In this document: piece after piece, positions 28,501-41,328 of the stretch
How the letters are laid out: every line of letters begins with the position of its first letter
How positions within the stretch are numbered: the stretch's first letter is position 1
Source of the DNA: Rhopalosiphum padi
Taxonomy: Eukaryota > Arthropoda > Insecta > Hemiptera > Aphididae
Assembly: GCF_020882245.1 (NCBI RefSeq)
Contig: NC_083597.1
Span: forward strand, 17,394,581 to 17,458,580
Reading direction: 5' to 3'
DNA length: 64,000 nucleotides
Notes under the pieces: generated by a model
Seen by the model: only the letters and a program-made list of their open reading frames with translations
Told to the model about the DNA's origin: nothing
Databases searched by the model: none
Made by a program: the position numbers and the translations under genes

Positions 28501-30680
28501 AAGTAATAACATATATGCATATATTATAATATATTATATTATTTTAAATTTAACATAATATATTAAACTTATAACACATAATAATTATATAGGTATGTAA
28601 AAATAACCAAGCTTAAAGCTTAGAATTATATTGAAATTAATAAATTATAACCGCTTTCCATTTTAATATGAACAACCCACTCAATTAACCTGATTAACAT
28701 TTAAAATTTAAAAATATGTTCATTTATGAAGTTGATTTGAATGTTTTTATTTATTCGATATAAATTTAATTCAACTTATGCTATAATCAGTATGAAATTT
28801 TTAATTTGTGTATTTCTTATTGATTATGACACAATTTTTTTTTGCAGCAATAGCAAATAATTAATGTGTCTCTGCGAATTATTATATTATAATATGTAAG
28901 GATTATGGCTACGCGCATAGAAAACACAGACGTCCAAATATAAATTAAATTAAATTACATTTTAATGGAGTCAGCTACTTATGTTTATGGGGTTTCAAAT
29001 CAATCCAGTAACAAATTAAAGCTTAGAAATTTAATCAGTATAATTATATGTTAAATTTGTTTGCAAAATAGTGTTATCTACCTGTAATGGATAATATGGA
29101 CAATATAAAAAATGTAAATTGGATATCATATAAAATTAATTGGTCTAGGAAAAACATCCGCGTCGACACGGCAATGCTTGATAATCGCATTATGTACCGG
29201 AGGATTTTGATTTTCAAAATAATTAACAGCTCTTCTAGATTTACTCGGTTGCTCCTTAATTGAATCATACCCGAACGGTTCTGGTTGGCCCGCAGTTATT
29301 ATACATACACACAGGGGGTATTCTTAATGACGCCGAACAGGCGCAAAATGTTGGGATCCATGAATCATGTTGACGTTTCAATGCAAAATGGAAGCAAAAA
29401 GCAATAAAAACGTTACCCATCTTTAACATAAATTTTCAAAAATTATTATACGAAATACAAAAACGAAAATTGAGAAATCACAAGAGCGTGTAATAGATAA
29501 ATCTATGAGGTGTGTAAAGAATGTAAGAAGTCAGGCATAGGTATAGAACTATAGACTATATACTAAGGGTTTTTATTGGCAGCCTCCAAGAAATATGGTA
29601 TTATTCGTAAGACGGTAGCAGGTAGACGTATAATTCCAGCGGGATTTTAAGGGAGATGGCGTAGAGGAAGTTTTTCGTGCCCAAGGCCATTAGTGAATCA
29701 CACTGGGGACTTCTAAAAACGAAACTTTTCGCCCTTGGAATTATTACTACTGCAGTGAATTCTGAATGGTCGTTCGTTTATTGTTACTTTTTAAAAAAAA
29801 AAGTTAAAGCTTACCATTTATTTACATTTTAGTTTTAATTTAGTACACAAAAATTATACTTTCAGCTTTTCTTTACATTCAGTATATTATTGGCAAATTA
29901 TTATACATAGTAGTAATTAACCATTTCATTTATAATATAAACTATATAGCAATATAATATATATTTCTATAGTTATATTTATAAAAGTTATAAACTTTTC
30001 GAAAAATTTTGACCATTTTTTAAACTCTATAGATAAAGATAAACAATTAAAGGTTTTAGAATTTCAACTTTGTAAGCCTGGCAATTTAATTCAAACTTGT
30101 TAGTTACGCTATCATTCAAAATGTCAACATTTGTTAGTTAAAATTAATTAATTTCACAAATTATAATATTATTATTAAATTATTAAAAAAATTCACAGTA
30201 CTTTTTCTAATACAATATATTTTAAAAGTCTTAATTAACCATTCCCTTTTATGAACGCTTAAAGCAATTTTAAAAACGATAAAATTCAGAAATAAGAAGA
30301 TATTATATTTTTAACAATGATAAGTATTACTTTTAGATTAATTTAATACTTAAAATAAAGTTACGATTTAAATTATTAAAACTTAAAAGTTTAAACTGTT
30401 ATAAAAGGTAATTCATAACTCAATATGTATTATTTCCATTTTCCATACATTTTAAAATTACTTTTTACGCGTTCTATTTGATAATTTTTTTCTTAAGTTA
30501 ATAAAATAATATATAATAGAACAGAATAACACGTTCGTTATGCTAAGATAATAATAAATTGAGGATAACGACAAGTGGCCCATGGGCCGTCAACACTAAT
30601 ATAATTATAATTATATACAATAGTGTGTGTGTGCGTGTATTTCATAATATAATTTTTATACATGCATAGTAAATTAAAAT
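25571..30680. other. AT-rich non-coding stretch
   Basis: No convincing coding exon. A polypyrimidine run (CTCTCTTTCTCTCTCTC) sits near 28190-28205. Around 29260-29350 and 29570-29760 the composition is less AT-rich and may be remnants of old insertions, but I recognise no family. Confidence 0.45.
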
Positions 30681-30691
30681 AATATACTTAC

Positions 30692-31310
30692 GAGACTCTG
30701 CAATGAATATAAAATTGTTCTATCGAATACGACTCTGTGCCTAGGTGAAATTGACTTCGAGCAACGACATTTTTTAGTTGGAAATCGGTATTCGTAAAAC
30801 ATACAATGTTACTTGGTGGTTGGCGACGGACTCGTCGAACGACATCGACAACACGATGCACCCACAGATAATTTATTATTAAACGTTATCGGTCATCGTT
30901 CTAATGAAAACCGTTGCAGCTTTCTCGTGTCCCTACATATTTTTTTTTTTTAATTAAATTATATTTAATTATCTACGCACACGGCGGAATAATAATATTA
31001 TTACCCACGACATCGGTTTGGATTCCGATCAATATCACATAATAATCATAATAATAATAATACAATACAATACAATACAATACGTATCGCTGAGAAATCG
31101 CGCGAAAAACGATTTCGGTCACTTCGGTGTGAAGACGAACTACGTGCGAACGTGACGAAAAATGGCAAACGCGGCGTACACGATCAGACGGCCGAATGGG
31201 TTTCCCGGGCGGTGGCACGACACTGACTGCGTGCGCGCTCGCGGTTTTCGCCCGCTGGGAAAAACCCTCGATAGGGGCTGTCGTGTTCCGGCGCGGCGCG
31301 CCGTAAGTTA
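30692..31310. promoter_or_regulatory. CpG-rich island: candidate promoter / untranslated first exon
   Basis: This is the most CpG-rich stretch between the two gene clusters. On the minus strand a strong donor (GAGTCTC then GTAAGTAT) lies at its left edge near 30692. On the plus strand another (GGCGCGCC then GTAAGTTA) lies near 31302. Open frames cross it on both strands, but neither shows a known domain and both look like products of the base composition. I read it as a promoter with at least one non-coding exon of a gene whose coding part I cannot find. Direction is undecided. Confidence 0.4.
31050..31083. repeat. (AAT)n followed by (TACAA)n microsatellites
   Basis: AATAATAAT units run directly into four TACAA pentamers at 31061-31080. 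Confidence 0.85.
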
Positions 31311-34079
31311 TTTCCGACGCACCCGCATGCATACATGTATGACGTATGCGTACAAGTCGCGCAGCAGTGCGTGTACCGTGTATGTGTTATTATTAAAATA
31401 CGGGATGGCCACCAACCAATTATTTTAATTTTATTATTAATGATTTCATATTATAATATATGTTTCAAACGTTTTAGTTCAGTGTCTTACGATAGTCATT
31501 GCCACACGATCCGTAAACCGTTTTATTTACAATACTATCATTTTTTAAGCGCAATAAACATAATTTGAGTAACGGTCGTCGTCGCGGCGGCCAATAATGA
31601 CCGTATTACGCTTAGTGCTGAATTGCAATATTTTTAACGTATTGCAAAATTACTATGCGTATCCCTATATAAGTGTGTATTTAATAATCATATTTGATTT
31701 AGGGTAGGCGGGTAGAGTATTATTAATCCAGGATAATAATATAAACCCATAATAAACTCCGGAGAAAATGCGCTAAAACTACTGTAAGTGAAATGCATAT
31801 TTTTAATTTTCTCATCGAAAAGCAGAATATTTTTCTATCAAGTGTCCGTGTATAATATTATTTTATTTAGACATTTATATAGAATATTAGCTATTGAGAC
31901 GCTTGCTAGCTAATTATCATTATTTTATAATTGTCTTAAGTTTGAAAAGGCTGAGTTTATAATGTAGTAAACTTTTGACTTTAAATTCCACTAAAATTAA
32001 TTTAAAGTATCCTCATAGACATAAATAACTGGCTGTTATTCAGTATTCCGTGTATATATTGATGGTTTCGGAAAAGTATTCTAATTAATGCAAAAACTAA
32101 AAATATATAGGTAATATATTGTATCATTTAAAAAGAAGATAACCTAAATATAATCATGTAAAATTGTCGATTCACTATACAACAATCACTCTGTAGCCTG
32201 TATAAATCCCTAGCACTATAAATAATAATAATAATAAATCGTCGAAATACCGCGAAAAAGTAAAATGCGAAAACCCCGTCATATATATACCTACAGATAG
32301 TTTGTACTCCCCCTAGGATCTTGCCGACGACAAATAACCCTGTACTCCGATAACGGCGATAACAGCTATTTTATTTATACGCGTAACCTACGTGGTGACT
32401 TATTCGAGCAACGCTCTGTACTGGCTATTATAAGCAGTTATCTGACGGAGATAAGTATATATTTGACTTCCAAGTTCTACGACCTTTGTTGTGTTTCCCT
32501 CTTTTGGCTCTTTTGCGGATACTCGTGTGTCTTGGTGATGACGCGGATTTTTCAGTAGCTATATATCGCTACGTGGCTGAATCATATACACCTACGACAA
32601 TCGATCGAGCAATATCATTTTTTAGATCAAACTGCCTCTCATAATTCAAACTACAATTTCAAATTTATTTCACTGGTGTCAATTTAAGCGAGAATTGTAT
32701 TCATGTGCGTGTTGTCTCCGTCTTTTAAAAGTATATAACATAGAAAATTAGCTTTCGACAGAAACTATTTTGTATTGTTAACTTTAATAATTAGAATGAA
32801 ATGATCTATCATAAAACCTATATCTAAATTATCTTTGTTTTTACATTGATTAACTATTTATATGATATATCATTTTTTTTAGCAAGTTACCTAAGTACCT
32901 TTTTAAGATATTACAGTTTAAAAATATACTAATAATTTATTTAATATTTAAACAAATTTCTAATAACATTTCTTATTGTCTTAATATTTTTACTTTGTAA
33001 AACATAAATTACCTATATTTTATACAAATAAAATGTAAATATTCAATAATTTACGTGTAAAAACTAAAAGTATTGTAATTGAAACTTTTCACCCGACTTT
33101 CTTAACAATGTAAAGTATAAATTTGCACCCGATCTGAACTCCAAATCGTATGTAGTTACCTGAGTAATTTGTATGTTTTAAAAAAAGTTTAGCTTTATAC
33201 ACTTTATTCCAACTCACACTTATATAATTGGCGATTACCTACTATTGTATGCATATATTCAACTGCAGTTAGAATAGCTACCAGCCTACCGCGGATAATT
33301 GAAAAACTTCACGCAACCAGCCCTTGAAAACTTTCACGTGACGTTAAGAGGATATTAAACTTATTAAAGTCATACTATAAGGCTACACTTAACTATATTA
33401 ATATGGGTCAATGCAGTGTTATTTACAAACAAATAATGAATATAATCTTTAATCTTGTTGAAGTTCAAATGAAAATTAATAAATTATATTTATTTAATTA
33501 TTATACTATGTGTTTACAATATTATGTACATCGTATAAGCAAATAATAATACAAATAATAATAATATACATAGTTTCACGTTATTGTGTTCAGTGTTGTT
33601 ATAATATATTTACAATTTCAAAACAAAACAAAATTTAAACAATTAGAAAAATTAGAATAAGTAGACAATAATATAATATGATGTAATAATTAAACTATAT
33701 TTTAACCCAGTGGCCTATGTCGCCGAGGGTCCAAACAAAAAAAATAATATATTTACAATTAAAATATGTTTTCTTGTCAGGGGATTAGGTACATACAATG
33801 TCATGTGTAGACTACAATTTATTTGTTTCCTATTCATTCAATTTTTAGATTATGAACGGATAGCGATGAATGTATTAATTTATTTTATATTGATATATGT
33901 GTTTTATTTTATCTGTCATCCTCATCACCTTTCAGGGCAGTAAATATGTTTCGATTTTTAACTCTGTGGATGGTTTATGGTAGAAAATTGAATATTTTTG
34001 GTACTTTGGAAGACATAAGTAAAAAATTCTAAATATTTTTTTTTTTCAATAAGGGAAAAAATTAAGAAAACACGGGAAT
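31311..34079. other. Non-coding stretch with a less AT-rich segment at 32270-32600
   Basis: No coding exon seen. The part around 32270-32600 is compositionally distinct and contains two GATAAC words 9 bp apart (32349-32363) and an inverted TTATCT/AGATAA pair (32438-32454). The remainder is AT-rich. Confidence 0.4.
32438..32454. promoter_or_regulatory. Inverted pair of GATA-type motifs
   Basis: TTATCT and AGATAA are separated by five bases, forming an exact inverted repeat of the GATA-factor core (AGATAA). Two GATAAC words lie about 85 bp upstream. Function is inferred from motif shape only. Confidence 0.3.
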
Positions 34080-35060
34080 TTTCACGTTAAACCAATTTTT
34101 GACAAAAAGTATTTATTTATTTTGTTATAATTCAAAATAGAATGACCATAGAAATCTAGTAGTACCTATAGTAAATATGGTAACATTTTCAAGATACTTA
34201 ATTTTTTTTTAGTTATTTAGACAATTGAAATTTTCTAATTTTTTTTATAAATTACGATAAAAAATTTATGTATGGGTAAAAGTCCTTGGAAATTTAATGC
34301 AATGCTCCTAGTAAGTGGTTTATACCCCAATTAAAAAATATCGACAATTTATTGTCAAAATATATTTTTATTAATGTTTAATAATTTTTTTTTTCATATG
34401 GCGCATGTAGTCCGGGAGTAGGCCCGAAGTCCTAGTTCGGACGCCTGATTGGTAGAATTATTTATTTGGGCACCCGTAGGTTTCTGCCATGCCCGAGGTG
34501 GGGGATGGCGGTCTCTCTCTCCAGACACCGTGACTTGCCCGAAGAAAGGTGCCCGCCCGTGACCGAAGTTCGAACCGGTGACGGTGCGCATCGCAACCGA
34601 CGCGTTAGAACGTTCGGCCACTTCGTTTAATAATAAAATGTTGACAAATCAAAATCTCGAAAAATTATACTTAATTCTGTAGTTAGAAATTCGTATAAAA
34701 TACCTATTTAATATTTATACCTAGTATTTGAAATTTTAGTACAAGACTTTATACATATGTATTTCAATCTATATTTAAAAATTGTCTACTGGAAATTCAA
34801 ATTAACTTTTTATAATCGTTTAAAATCGAAATCTTTTCGACAATGGAATTTTCGACAAATGTATTAACTATTTCTCCTTAAACGATCTTTGTTAATTTTT
34901 TTTTATAACGAATAACCGTAGAAACTTGAAATTTTAACCAAATGTTTATATTTACTGTAGAAAGTATAATTTTCAAAATATTTTGACTCTTTTTAAGCTA
35001 TTTATAAGCATGAGAAATTTTATTTTATTTTTATAAATTTTGGATCAAAATTCTTGAATG
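34080..35060 (+). repeat. Dispersed AT-rich repeat, copy A, split by a SINE
   Basis: The part left of the SINE contains ACCCCAATTAAAAAATATC, found again as AACCCAATTAAAAAATATC near 50070. The part right of the SINE contains ACCAAATGTTTA and ATATTTTGACTCTTTTTAAG, found again near 63880-63945. It is therefore an interspersed family with at least three copies in this window. No coding potential seen. Confidence 0.55.
34386..34624 (-). mobile_element. tRNA-derived SINE with poly(A) tail and 10-bp target duplication
   Basis: Read on the minus strand, the element starts GAAGTGGCCGAACG. It has a pol III A box (TGGCCGAACG, 34611-34620) and B box (GGTTCGAACTT, 34566-34576) at tRNA-like spacing, continues with about 160 bases of GC-rich body and ends in ATATG plus an A-run. 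A perfect direct repeat, GTTTAATAAT, flanks it at 34376-34385 and 34625-34634. The GC-rich body, intact boxes and unmutated duplication suggest a fairly recent insertion. A 75-residue open frame across it is a by-product of GC content. Confidence 0.88.
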
Positions 35061-36870
35061 TTTAATACGCGATTCCATATAAGTTGTTCTTATACTATAT
35101 AAAGATTGTTGTGTACATGTACTATACCCTGTGGTCTATATAATAAATAGCTGCAGTGTTATAAGTTATTAGAATTTAGAATCAATTAAAATATAAAAAT
35201 ATTATATTATTTTAGAGCTGTTTATACCACATTTAGTATCAATCTCGTTATGTAATTTATAATAACAATTATAGTCGCGTGCCCCATGCTGTACTATTTA
35301 CTAATTAAATATTATCAAGGGTCCTAATGTATATAAAGAGTGAGGGTGCAAATCATTTTAAGCTATCGCACTATAGAATCCATTTAGGTGCCTATAAATA
35401 TTAATAGTGTATAATTTAAAAAATCAAGATACACCAAAATACAATATAATAGTCAATAAAAAAAATTAAATTATGTTACTACAATTATCCTAACTTCTGC
35501 AAAATTGTAATATTTAAAAATGGAATGTAGAATTTGTTTAAAATTTTAAATATAATAAGATTTAAATATTTTATTATGTAATGTAGATTACAGATAATTA
35601 GTTAATTAATTATATAAATCGGATTTTTATGGTTTTACATATTTATGGTTCATGAAATACAGAATTCTTAAAAACAATTTTACTTTTCATAAAATAGCAT
35701 ATTTTTGGGGTTATAGAATATTCAATACGTTAGAGAATATTTAAGAATAAAAAATAATATTTTTATTTTTGTAGATATTTTTCCGAAGAAAATAATTAAT
35801 AATTATATAATTTGTATTTTGTATGTACCAATTAATTTTTACATAAACAAAATAAATCTACATTGAATAATTTTGATACATTTTTTTTTGCATACCTAGT
35901 ATTAATATAATATTTTACATTTTTAAGGATATAAAACATCATAATATACCTGATATTTTACTAAGAGAATATATTGCCTATATTTTTAATGACATAATAA
36001 CATCGTATTTGAAATGCGCTTATGAGAATATAAATTTGACTTCTACAGATAATCAAAGCTTAGTACTAACTAGTTAAAAAGTTTAAATAAGTTTAAAAAA
36101 TACTTCTCTTTATTTAATTTTCTTATTTATTTATTACTCACTGAGAAGAAATAAAATATGCCTAACCTAATAAATGTGTCATATACCTAAAATTCTTTAT
36201 AATTAATAAATAATGCAAAATAGACATGTCATATAATGTCATATGTGTAGGCATAATAGGTATGACATATTGACATATAATATAGCAAACTATCTACTGA
36301 CCTGACTACTACAAAATACAAATAATAGAACTGCTTAGCCTAACTTTACCAACTATATGTTCAAGTATATTATGTGTAGTGTATCTATTGTTTTGTCATT
36401 GTACACGTAGTTGTTTAATAATCATATAGACCGATTATATGAAATTTTGAAAAAACAAAAAAAAATGCGTGTTTCATTATTTTAAGCTACCAAATTTTTA
36501 TCTATTACAATTTCAAAATTTTTGTAAAAGTACGCAGTTGTACCAACAAAAAATCAATTTTTTTGATTGGTAACAATTATATTTTTAATGGAGTCTAGTA
36601 ATTTTTTCTAATAATTTAAATGGAAAATTATTAATTTTTGTTCAGTCATTTTTTAAGGTATAGTTCTCTAAAATATAATAAAAATATTGGAATAAATTAT
36701 AACTAAATAATCTTTTTTTTAAACTATTTTAATGCAATTTTATATTTTTTTAAACGCTAAATCAATAATCTAATAACATGGACAAAATTTATCCAATTTT
36801 ATGATAAATGCCTAAAAAATTGTCAGGAAACAAAGTTCATAATTTGGTATCTTATTCAATATTTTTTTAA
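35061..36870. other. AT-rich non-coding stretch
   Basis: I see no gene, RNA or clear element; runs of T and A dominate. Confidence 0.5.
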
Positions 36871-36877
36871 TTTAGGT

Positions 36878-37295
36878 TTTCAGTGTTTATTTTCAAAGCA
36901 AATTGAAAACGAATCATTTGAAAAACTTATTAAATTTTACCTTGATACAGATTTTCATACAGTTATTGCTGAATTGAAAATATGGCAGTCAAAATTAAAG
37001 ATAATTGATAAATTTCCTAAAACGGCCATAGATGCACTATGTTTATGTAATTTTGAAATTTTTCCAAATATCTACTAACTTTTAAAAATACTATACACCT
37101 TGCCGGTCTCCACGTCAACTCAAGAAAGAGTAAATAGTAAATTTATTATAACCACAATTAATTATTTTTCTTATATTATGATTATATTTTCTAGGACTGT
37201 CTTAATGGACTAACATTGTTGGCCATTTATTAAGAGGTGCCTATTGATTCGGAAAAAGTTCTTGATATTTTAGCTCAAAAATCGATATATTAATT
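36878..37295 (+). pseudogene. hAT transposase C-terminal relic
   Basis: An open stretch reads FSKQIENESFEKLIKFYLDT and later KTAIDALCLCNFEIFPNIY, then an in-frame stop, then LLKILYTLPVSTSTQERVNS. This is the hAT dimerisation region, whose hallmark is LPVST(A/S)..ER. After about 60 AT-rich bases comes CLNGLTLLAIY, a second stop, and EVPIDSEKVLDILA, matching the usual hAT ending R-LNGLALL-IHR-I--DPE-V. The N-terminal and catalytic parts are missing. It resembles the THAP/ZMYM-type transposase copies frequent in aphids. Confidence 0.75.
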
Positions 37296-39043
37296 TGAAT
37301 TTTACATAAAATGAATTATTAAAATAATTGTTTAGAAATTAAAATACACTGTTTGACTGTTTTATAGTTTTAAATAAAAAGTAAGTACAATAAAAATGAC
37401 TTGAATTGATTATTTGATATTATCAACTATCGTTATTTTAATATTCATTATTATAATGTGGGAGTTGTGTGGTAAAACACTTACCTAACCTAACCTAACC
37501 TTACGGCTTATTATGTAACCATTTTTTTCATCCACCTCCATTGAAATATCCTTAGAACGCCTCTGCATGTATCTAAAAAATAATAACTGTTAGTTATGAA
37601 ATATAGACTACTTATATTTGTAAGTAGAAATAGCCGACGGGCGACAGGAAGCCAAAAAAAAGTTGGTACCTACACCGCTGTTTAACGACCATATATTATT
37701 GTTCTATAAAATAAACTTGTGCGAATGAATTACATTTATTCACTGGGTACGAGTGAAGTTGTTAGTGGACCGAAAACATTCAAGATACCTATATATCATA
37801 AATGGTCCACACTACAATTCAAATGTTACGAATAATTCAATTATAAGTTATCCGGTAAAGTATTTCATCCTGTCCTACTGTAACCACAGTAATAAATGTG
37901 CAAAACTTTTAGTTATAACTTTTATATATCCAAAAAACTTAGGAAAATACACCAAAAATAAAATAGAAAACAAGCGGTCGTAAAATCAATATATAGTATA
38001 GCTTTTTCGGTAAACGATTTTGGTGTAGGGTCAAATCAGCCCTCCATGCTCATTTCCAGAATCCAAAACCCAGCTTTGGAAATACACGCAATATATTATA
38101 TTATATCCCAATCATAGTGCGTGTATTGATGGTTATGTAGCATTGCATTAACGCACGAGTGGAATGACCGAAGGGGTGTTAAAACATGGTGTCTTCACCC
38201 AGATTTGTCGGAATGTAGGGTATTTCTACGTGGCTAACTGTCCATTAAAAAATGGTTGTGTTTGAAAAAATCGAAGTAAAAAAAAAGGAGAAGTTTTTAT
38301 TTATCGATACCGAATAATACATTAGATTATATATTTATATTTGATTTTCTTATTTTCTATTTTTTCTTGTACCTACCTATTAAAATGTATTTTAATTAAT
38401 TTTAAAATATACCAATACAAATATTATTAATTATATAAATAATAGCAAATAAGCAAATAATTATAGTATATATTTTATATTTATATTATGTTGAGATAAC
38501 AAATAACAATACACTTTTGTTTAGTTTAAGTTTGAGATCTTTTTTATTTTGCCCCCCTTAAAATTTTACCTGTAGTACGCCTACCTATATATCATAAGGC
38601 TATAAAGCTATTTAATTAAAACAGTTTGCATAGGTATAGGGTAACTATAAAATGTGCACACTTCCAAACCTTAAATTACACTTTGTTTTAATAATCTAAA
38701 AAATGTATAATAAATCAATCAAATCTAAAAATATTGCATAATTATTTCAAAAAACCAATAAAACATCATAAATTCTTATGTTTGACAGGTTTAATGGCAT
38801 GGTGTGCGACTGCAGCGCAATCTGTCATTGTACGTATTCTTTTCAGTTTTCACCTCGTTTTTATCAGTAGTTACCGGCAGAGTTTGGTCTCTTTATCTTT
38901 GGTAAATACAAAATAGTCCCCTAAAAATTATAATACATTACAGTAAAAATTATCTAAAATACTATATTTCCATTACTAATAATTTACTATTCTAATATTC
39001 TACTATAATTTTATAACTTTAATAATAATATAGCCAATTCTCA
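37296..39043. other. Intergenic region upstream of CSL4
   Basis: It contains three CCTAA units at 37484-37500 and a less AT-rich segment at 38030-38260 that I cannot identify. No coding exon seen. The last 60 bases before the CSL4 ATG show no clear TATA box or splice acceptor. Confidence 0.45.
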
Positions 39044-41198
39044 ATGGAGAACAAAATAGTTTGTGTACCGGGTAAGTTAATATATATGTACCTATAAATT
39101 TATAACTATTATGCTTGCGTTTGTTGTCAAATTAAAATTTTTATACTAGTTTTTATTTTAACTTAATAAAAACTTATTTTCATCCAATGACTAATTTTAT
39201 GAGATGTCAATTCTCTTAAATATTCAGCTGTATTATCGCCCAATATTTTATGGATTTTTTTTATAAGTAGTAGGTAATTTGTTCATTATAATTTTCAAAA
39301 ATATTATTGAATAGAATTAAATAGTAAATAATAATATTCTGGGTATACTCATCATATTTCAAAATTTCTAATATATATTATATATAAGTTATATTGGCTT
39401 TCACTTATTCCGGTTTTATATTTTCTTTTGACAGTATATACATGTATCAACATAAATTTAGTTAGTATATCTATTCAAAAAAAATATACTAGAGAATTGA
39501 GTTTTGTGTGTACCTCTCAATACAATCACTTTAAATTACTCTTATTTCTATTATAGCCTATAGATTAGGGTTGCCATACGTCCCAGTTTTAGGAAAAAAT
39601 TAAAATTGTTTAATTTCGACAACTTTTTCAAATAATAATTATAATCGAGAGTCAAAATGTTGTTGTTAACAAATAATTTATAAATCGATGATGCCAAATC
39701 CATAGACTAAATATAAAATAATAATATAGTGTATAACATTATAACCTATTGTGTCGTTTTTGTAATACATACCCTATACCCAATGGCTAATATGATTCAA
39801 TAATATTTATTTATTAATTAAATTGCTTTTTTTCTGTCTGTCCCGGATTGCTCGATGAAATTAAGGCAACTCTACTATAGGTACCTACTTGTAATTTTCT
39901 AATCAGCTTTATTTAAATTACTTCCCTGCATTGGTTGACATCATATTTGGTCTATTTGAGTGATACACAAAATACAAATTTATTCATATACATTGCTGTG
40001 TTAAAATGTATGTTTGATAAAATTATGCTGAGATTTTAATTTATAATTTAAAATATATATATTTAAATGACCAATTTTAAATTTGCAAAAGTATGTTTCA
40101 AAACAAATTTTATTTTAAAATATTTTAATATTCATGTTTTTAAATATAATAAAAAAATAGCATAATATATAAATAAATTATAGTATACATTTTTCTTAAA
40201 AATATCTTTCATTTTTGTTATTAAAACACAAATTAATAATTGAATATACTTGTCTTGTACATTTGTACCCACTAATATTTTGATTAAATTAGTTAAATTA
40301 TGTATTGAAATGTTAAAGAAATGTAACTGTTGTATAAAAACAAAATAAACTTTTTACTTACATAGTTTGTTTATATTTAGGACAACGGCTCTGTCGACTA
40401 GATTCGACACACACTTTAGGTAAAGGGACGTATAAAAGACAAGATTACATTTATTCAAGTTTGGCTGGAATTGTGAATGTAGATAACACAAATAATAAAG
40501 TAAATAAAAGGTCATTGAATTAAATTATTAAAACTATTAAAATTAATCATTTTTTTTAGGTATCAGTTGTTGAAGTTCGAAGTAAAGATCAAACTATTGT
40601 TCCAGCTCCTGGAGATATTGTAACAGCAATGGTAATATAACTTAAATTCATGTTTTTATCAATAAATTATGTATAATATTTATAAATTGTTCTTTTCAGG
40701 TGACTACATTAAATCAAGATATGTGCAAGTGTCTTATCACCAGTGTTTGTGGACACGAGCTGAATGAAACATACAGGAGTAGTCTTAGAAGACAAGATGT
40801 ACGCATGAAAGAAGTTGATAAAATTGATATGCTACAGTGTTTTAGACCAGGAGATATAATATTGGCTAGAATCGTAAGTGACACATTGGTCGTCTGATTT
40901 TCTTAAATATGATACATCAAATTGCCATTAATATTTTTTAGTTGCCAATGACTGAAGCTCATACCTTTAAACTAACCACTGCTGAAAATGAACTTGGTGT
41001 AGTTATTGCATGCAGTGAATTTGGTAAGTGTTACTAACTGATGGTTATAAATGACTTGATAAAATATATCTTGTATAATTTTTAGGCCATCCAATGACTC
41101 CTATTAGTTGGACTGAAATGAAATGTACAAAAACAAGTGTAGTAGAATACCGAAAAGTAGCTAAAATTGTTCAAGACAATGCAGGAGAAGATATTTAA
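39044..41198 (+). CDS. Csl4: Exosome complex component CSL4 (EXOSC1), 195 aa, six exons
   Basis: Cap subunit of the RNA exosome, which degrades and processes RNA 3'->5' in nucleus and cytoplasm; CSL4 helps anchor the ring and admit RNA. Exons: 39044-39071, 40381-40499, 40560-40631, 40700-40873, 40942-41023, 41086-41198 (588 nt, TAA at 41196-41198). All junctions are GT/AG with matching phases. The N-terminal domain opens VCVPGQRLC (cf. CIPGERLC in vertebrates) and has YIYSSLAG. The central S1 RNA-binding domain runs from about residue 64 (PAPGDIV) through RRQDVR and FRPGDIILARI. The C-terminal part carries TTAENELGVVIA and PISWTEM. At 195 aa it is the same length as human EXOSC1. Intron 1 carries a MITE. 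It converges on the spargel gene. Confidence 0.95.
39566..39874. mobile_element. hAT-type MITE in CSL4 intron 1, 309 bp
   Basis: Ends are TTAGGGTTGCC on the left and, inverted, TAGAGTTGCC on the right, with internal CGTCCCAG and TGTCCCGG blocks facing each other. Flanking 8-mers CTATAGAT (39558-39565) and CTATAGGT (39875-39882) match at 7 of 8 positions, as expected of a hAT target duplication. No coding content. Confidence 0.7.
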
Positions 41199-41286
41199 AG
41201 ATAATAAGGATTTTTTTTCTTTTTAATTATGTACATTTTTTTTGTGTATGACTGAATTGTTTTTTAAAGGTTCATATTTGTTGTAA

Positions 41287-41292
41287 AATAAA
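41287..41292 (+). terminator. Poly(A) signal of CSL4
   Basis: AATAAA lies 89 bases after the CSL4 stop codon, giving a 3' UTR of about 110 nt. Confidence 0.6.
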
Positions 41293-41328
41293 ACAAGACA
41301 ACTTAAAAAGAGAAAAATTATAACAATA

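Noticed and set aside
30973..31428. Overlapping open frames of 119 aa (minus) and 88 aa (plus)
   Set aside because: No family motif on either strand; they overlap each other and follow the CpG-rich composition. Kept only as a promoter/untranslated exon candidate.
33710..33943. 77-aa plus-strand open frame, and CAGTGGCC...GGGCAG as a possible MITE
   Set aside because: The translation is low-complexity hydrophobic, and I could not find matching inverted ends or a target duplication.
34394..34624. Functional tRNA gene or a 75-aa protein on the minus strand
   Set aside because: A and B boxes are present, but the 3' half does not fold as a tRNA, the body continues for about 160 bases into an A tail, and a 10-bp target duplication flanks it. 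It is a SINE, and the open frame is a GC by-product.
38520..38600. Possible hAT right end (CCCCCCTTAAAATTTT)
   Set aside because: No matching left end within reach, so not listed as an element.
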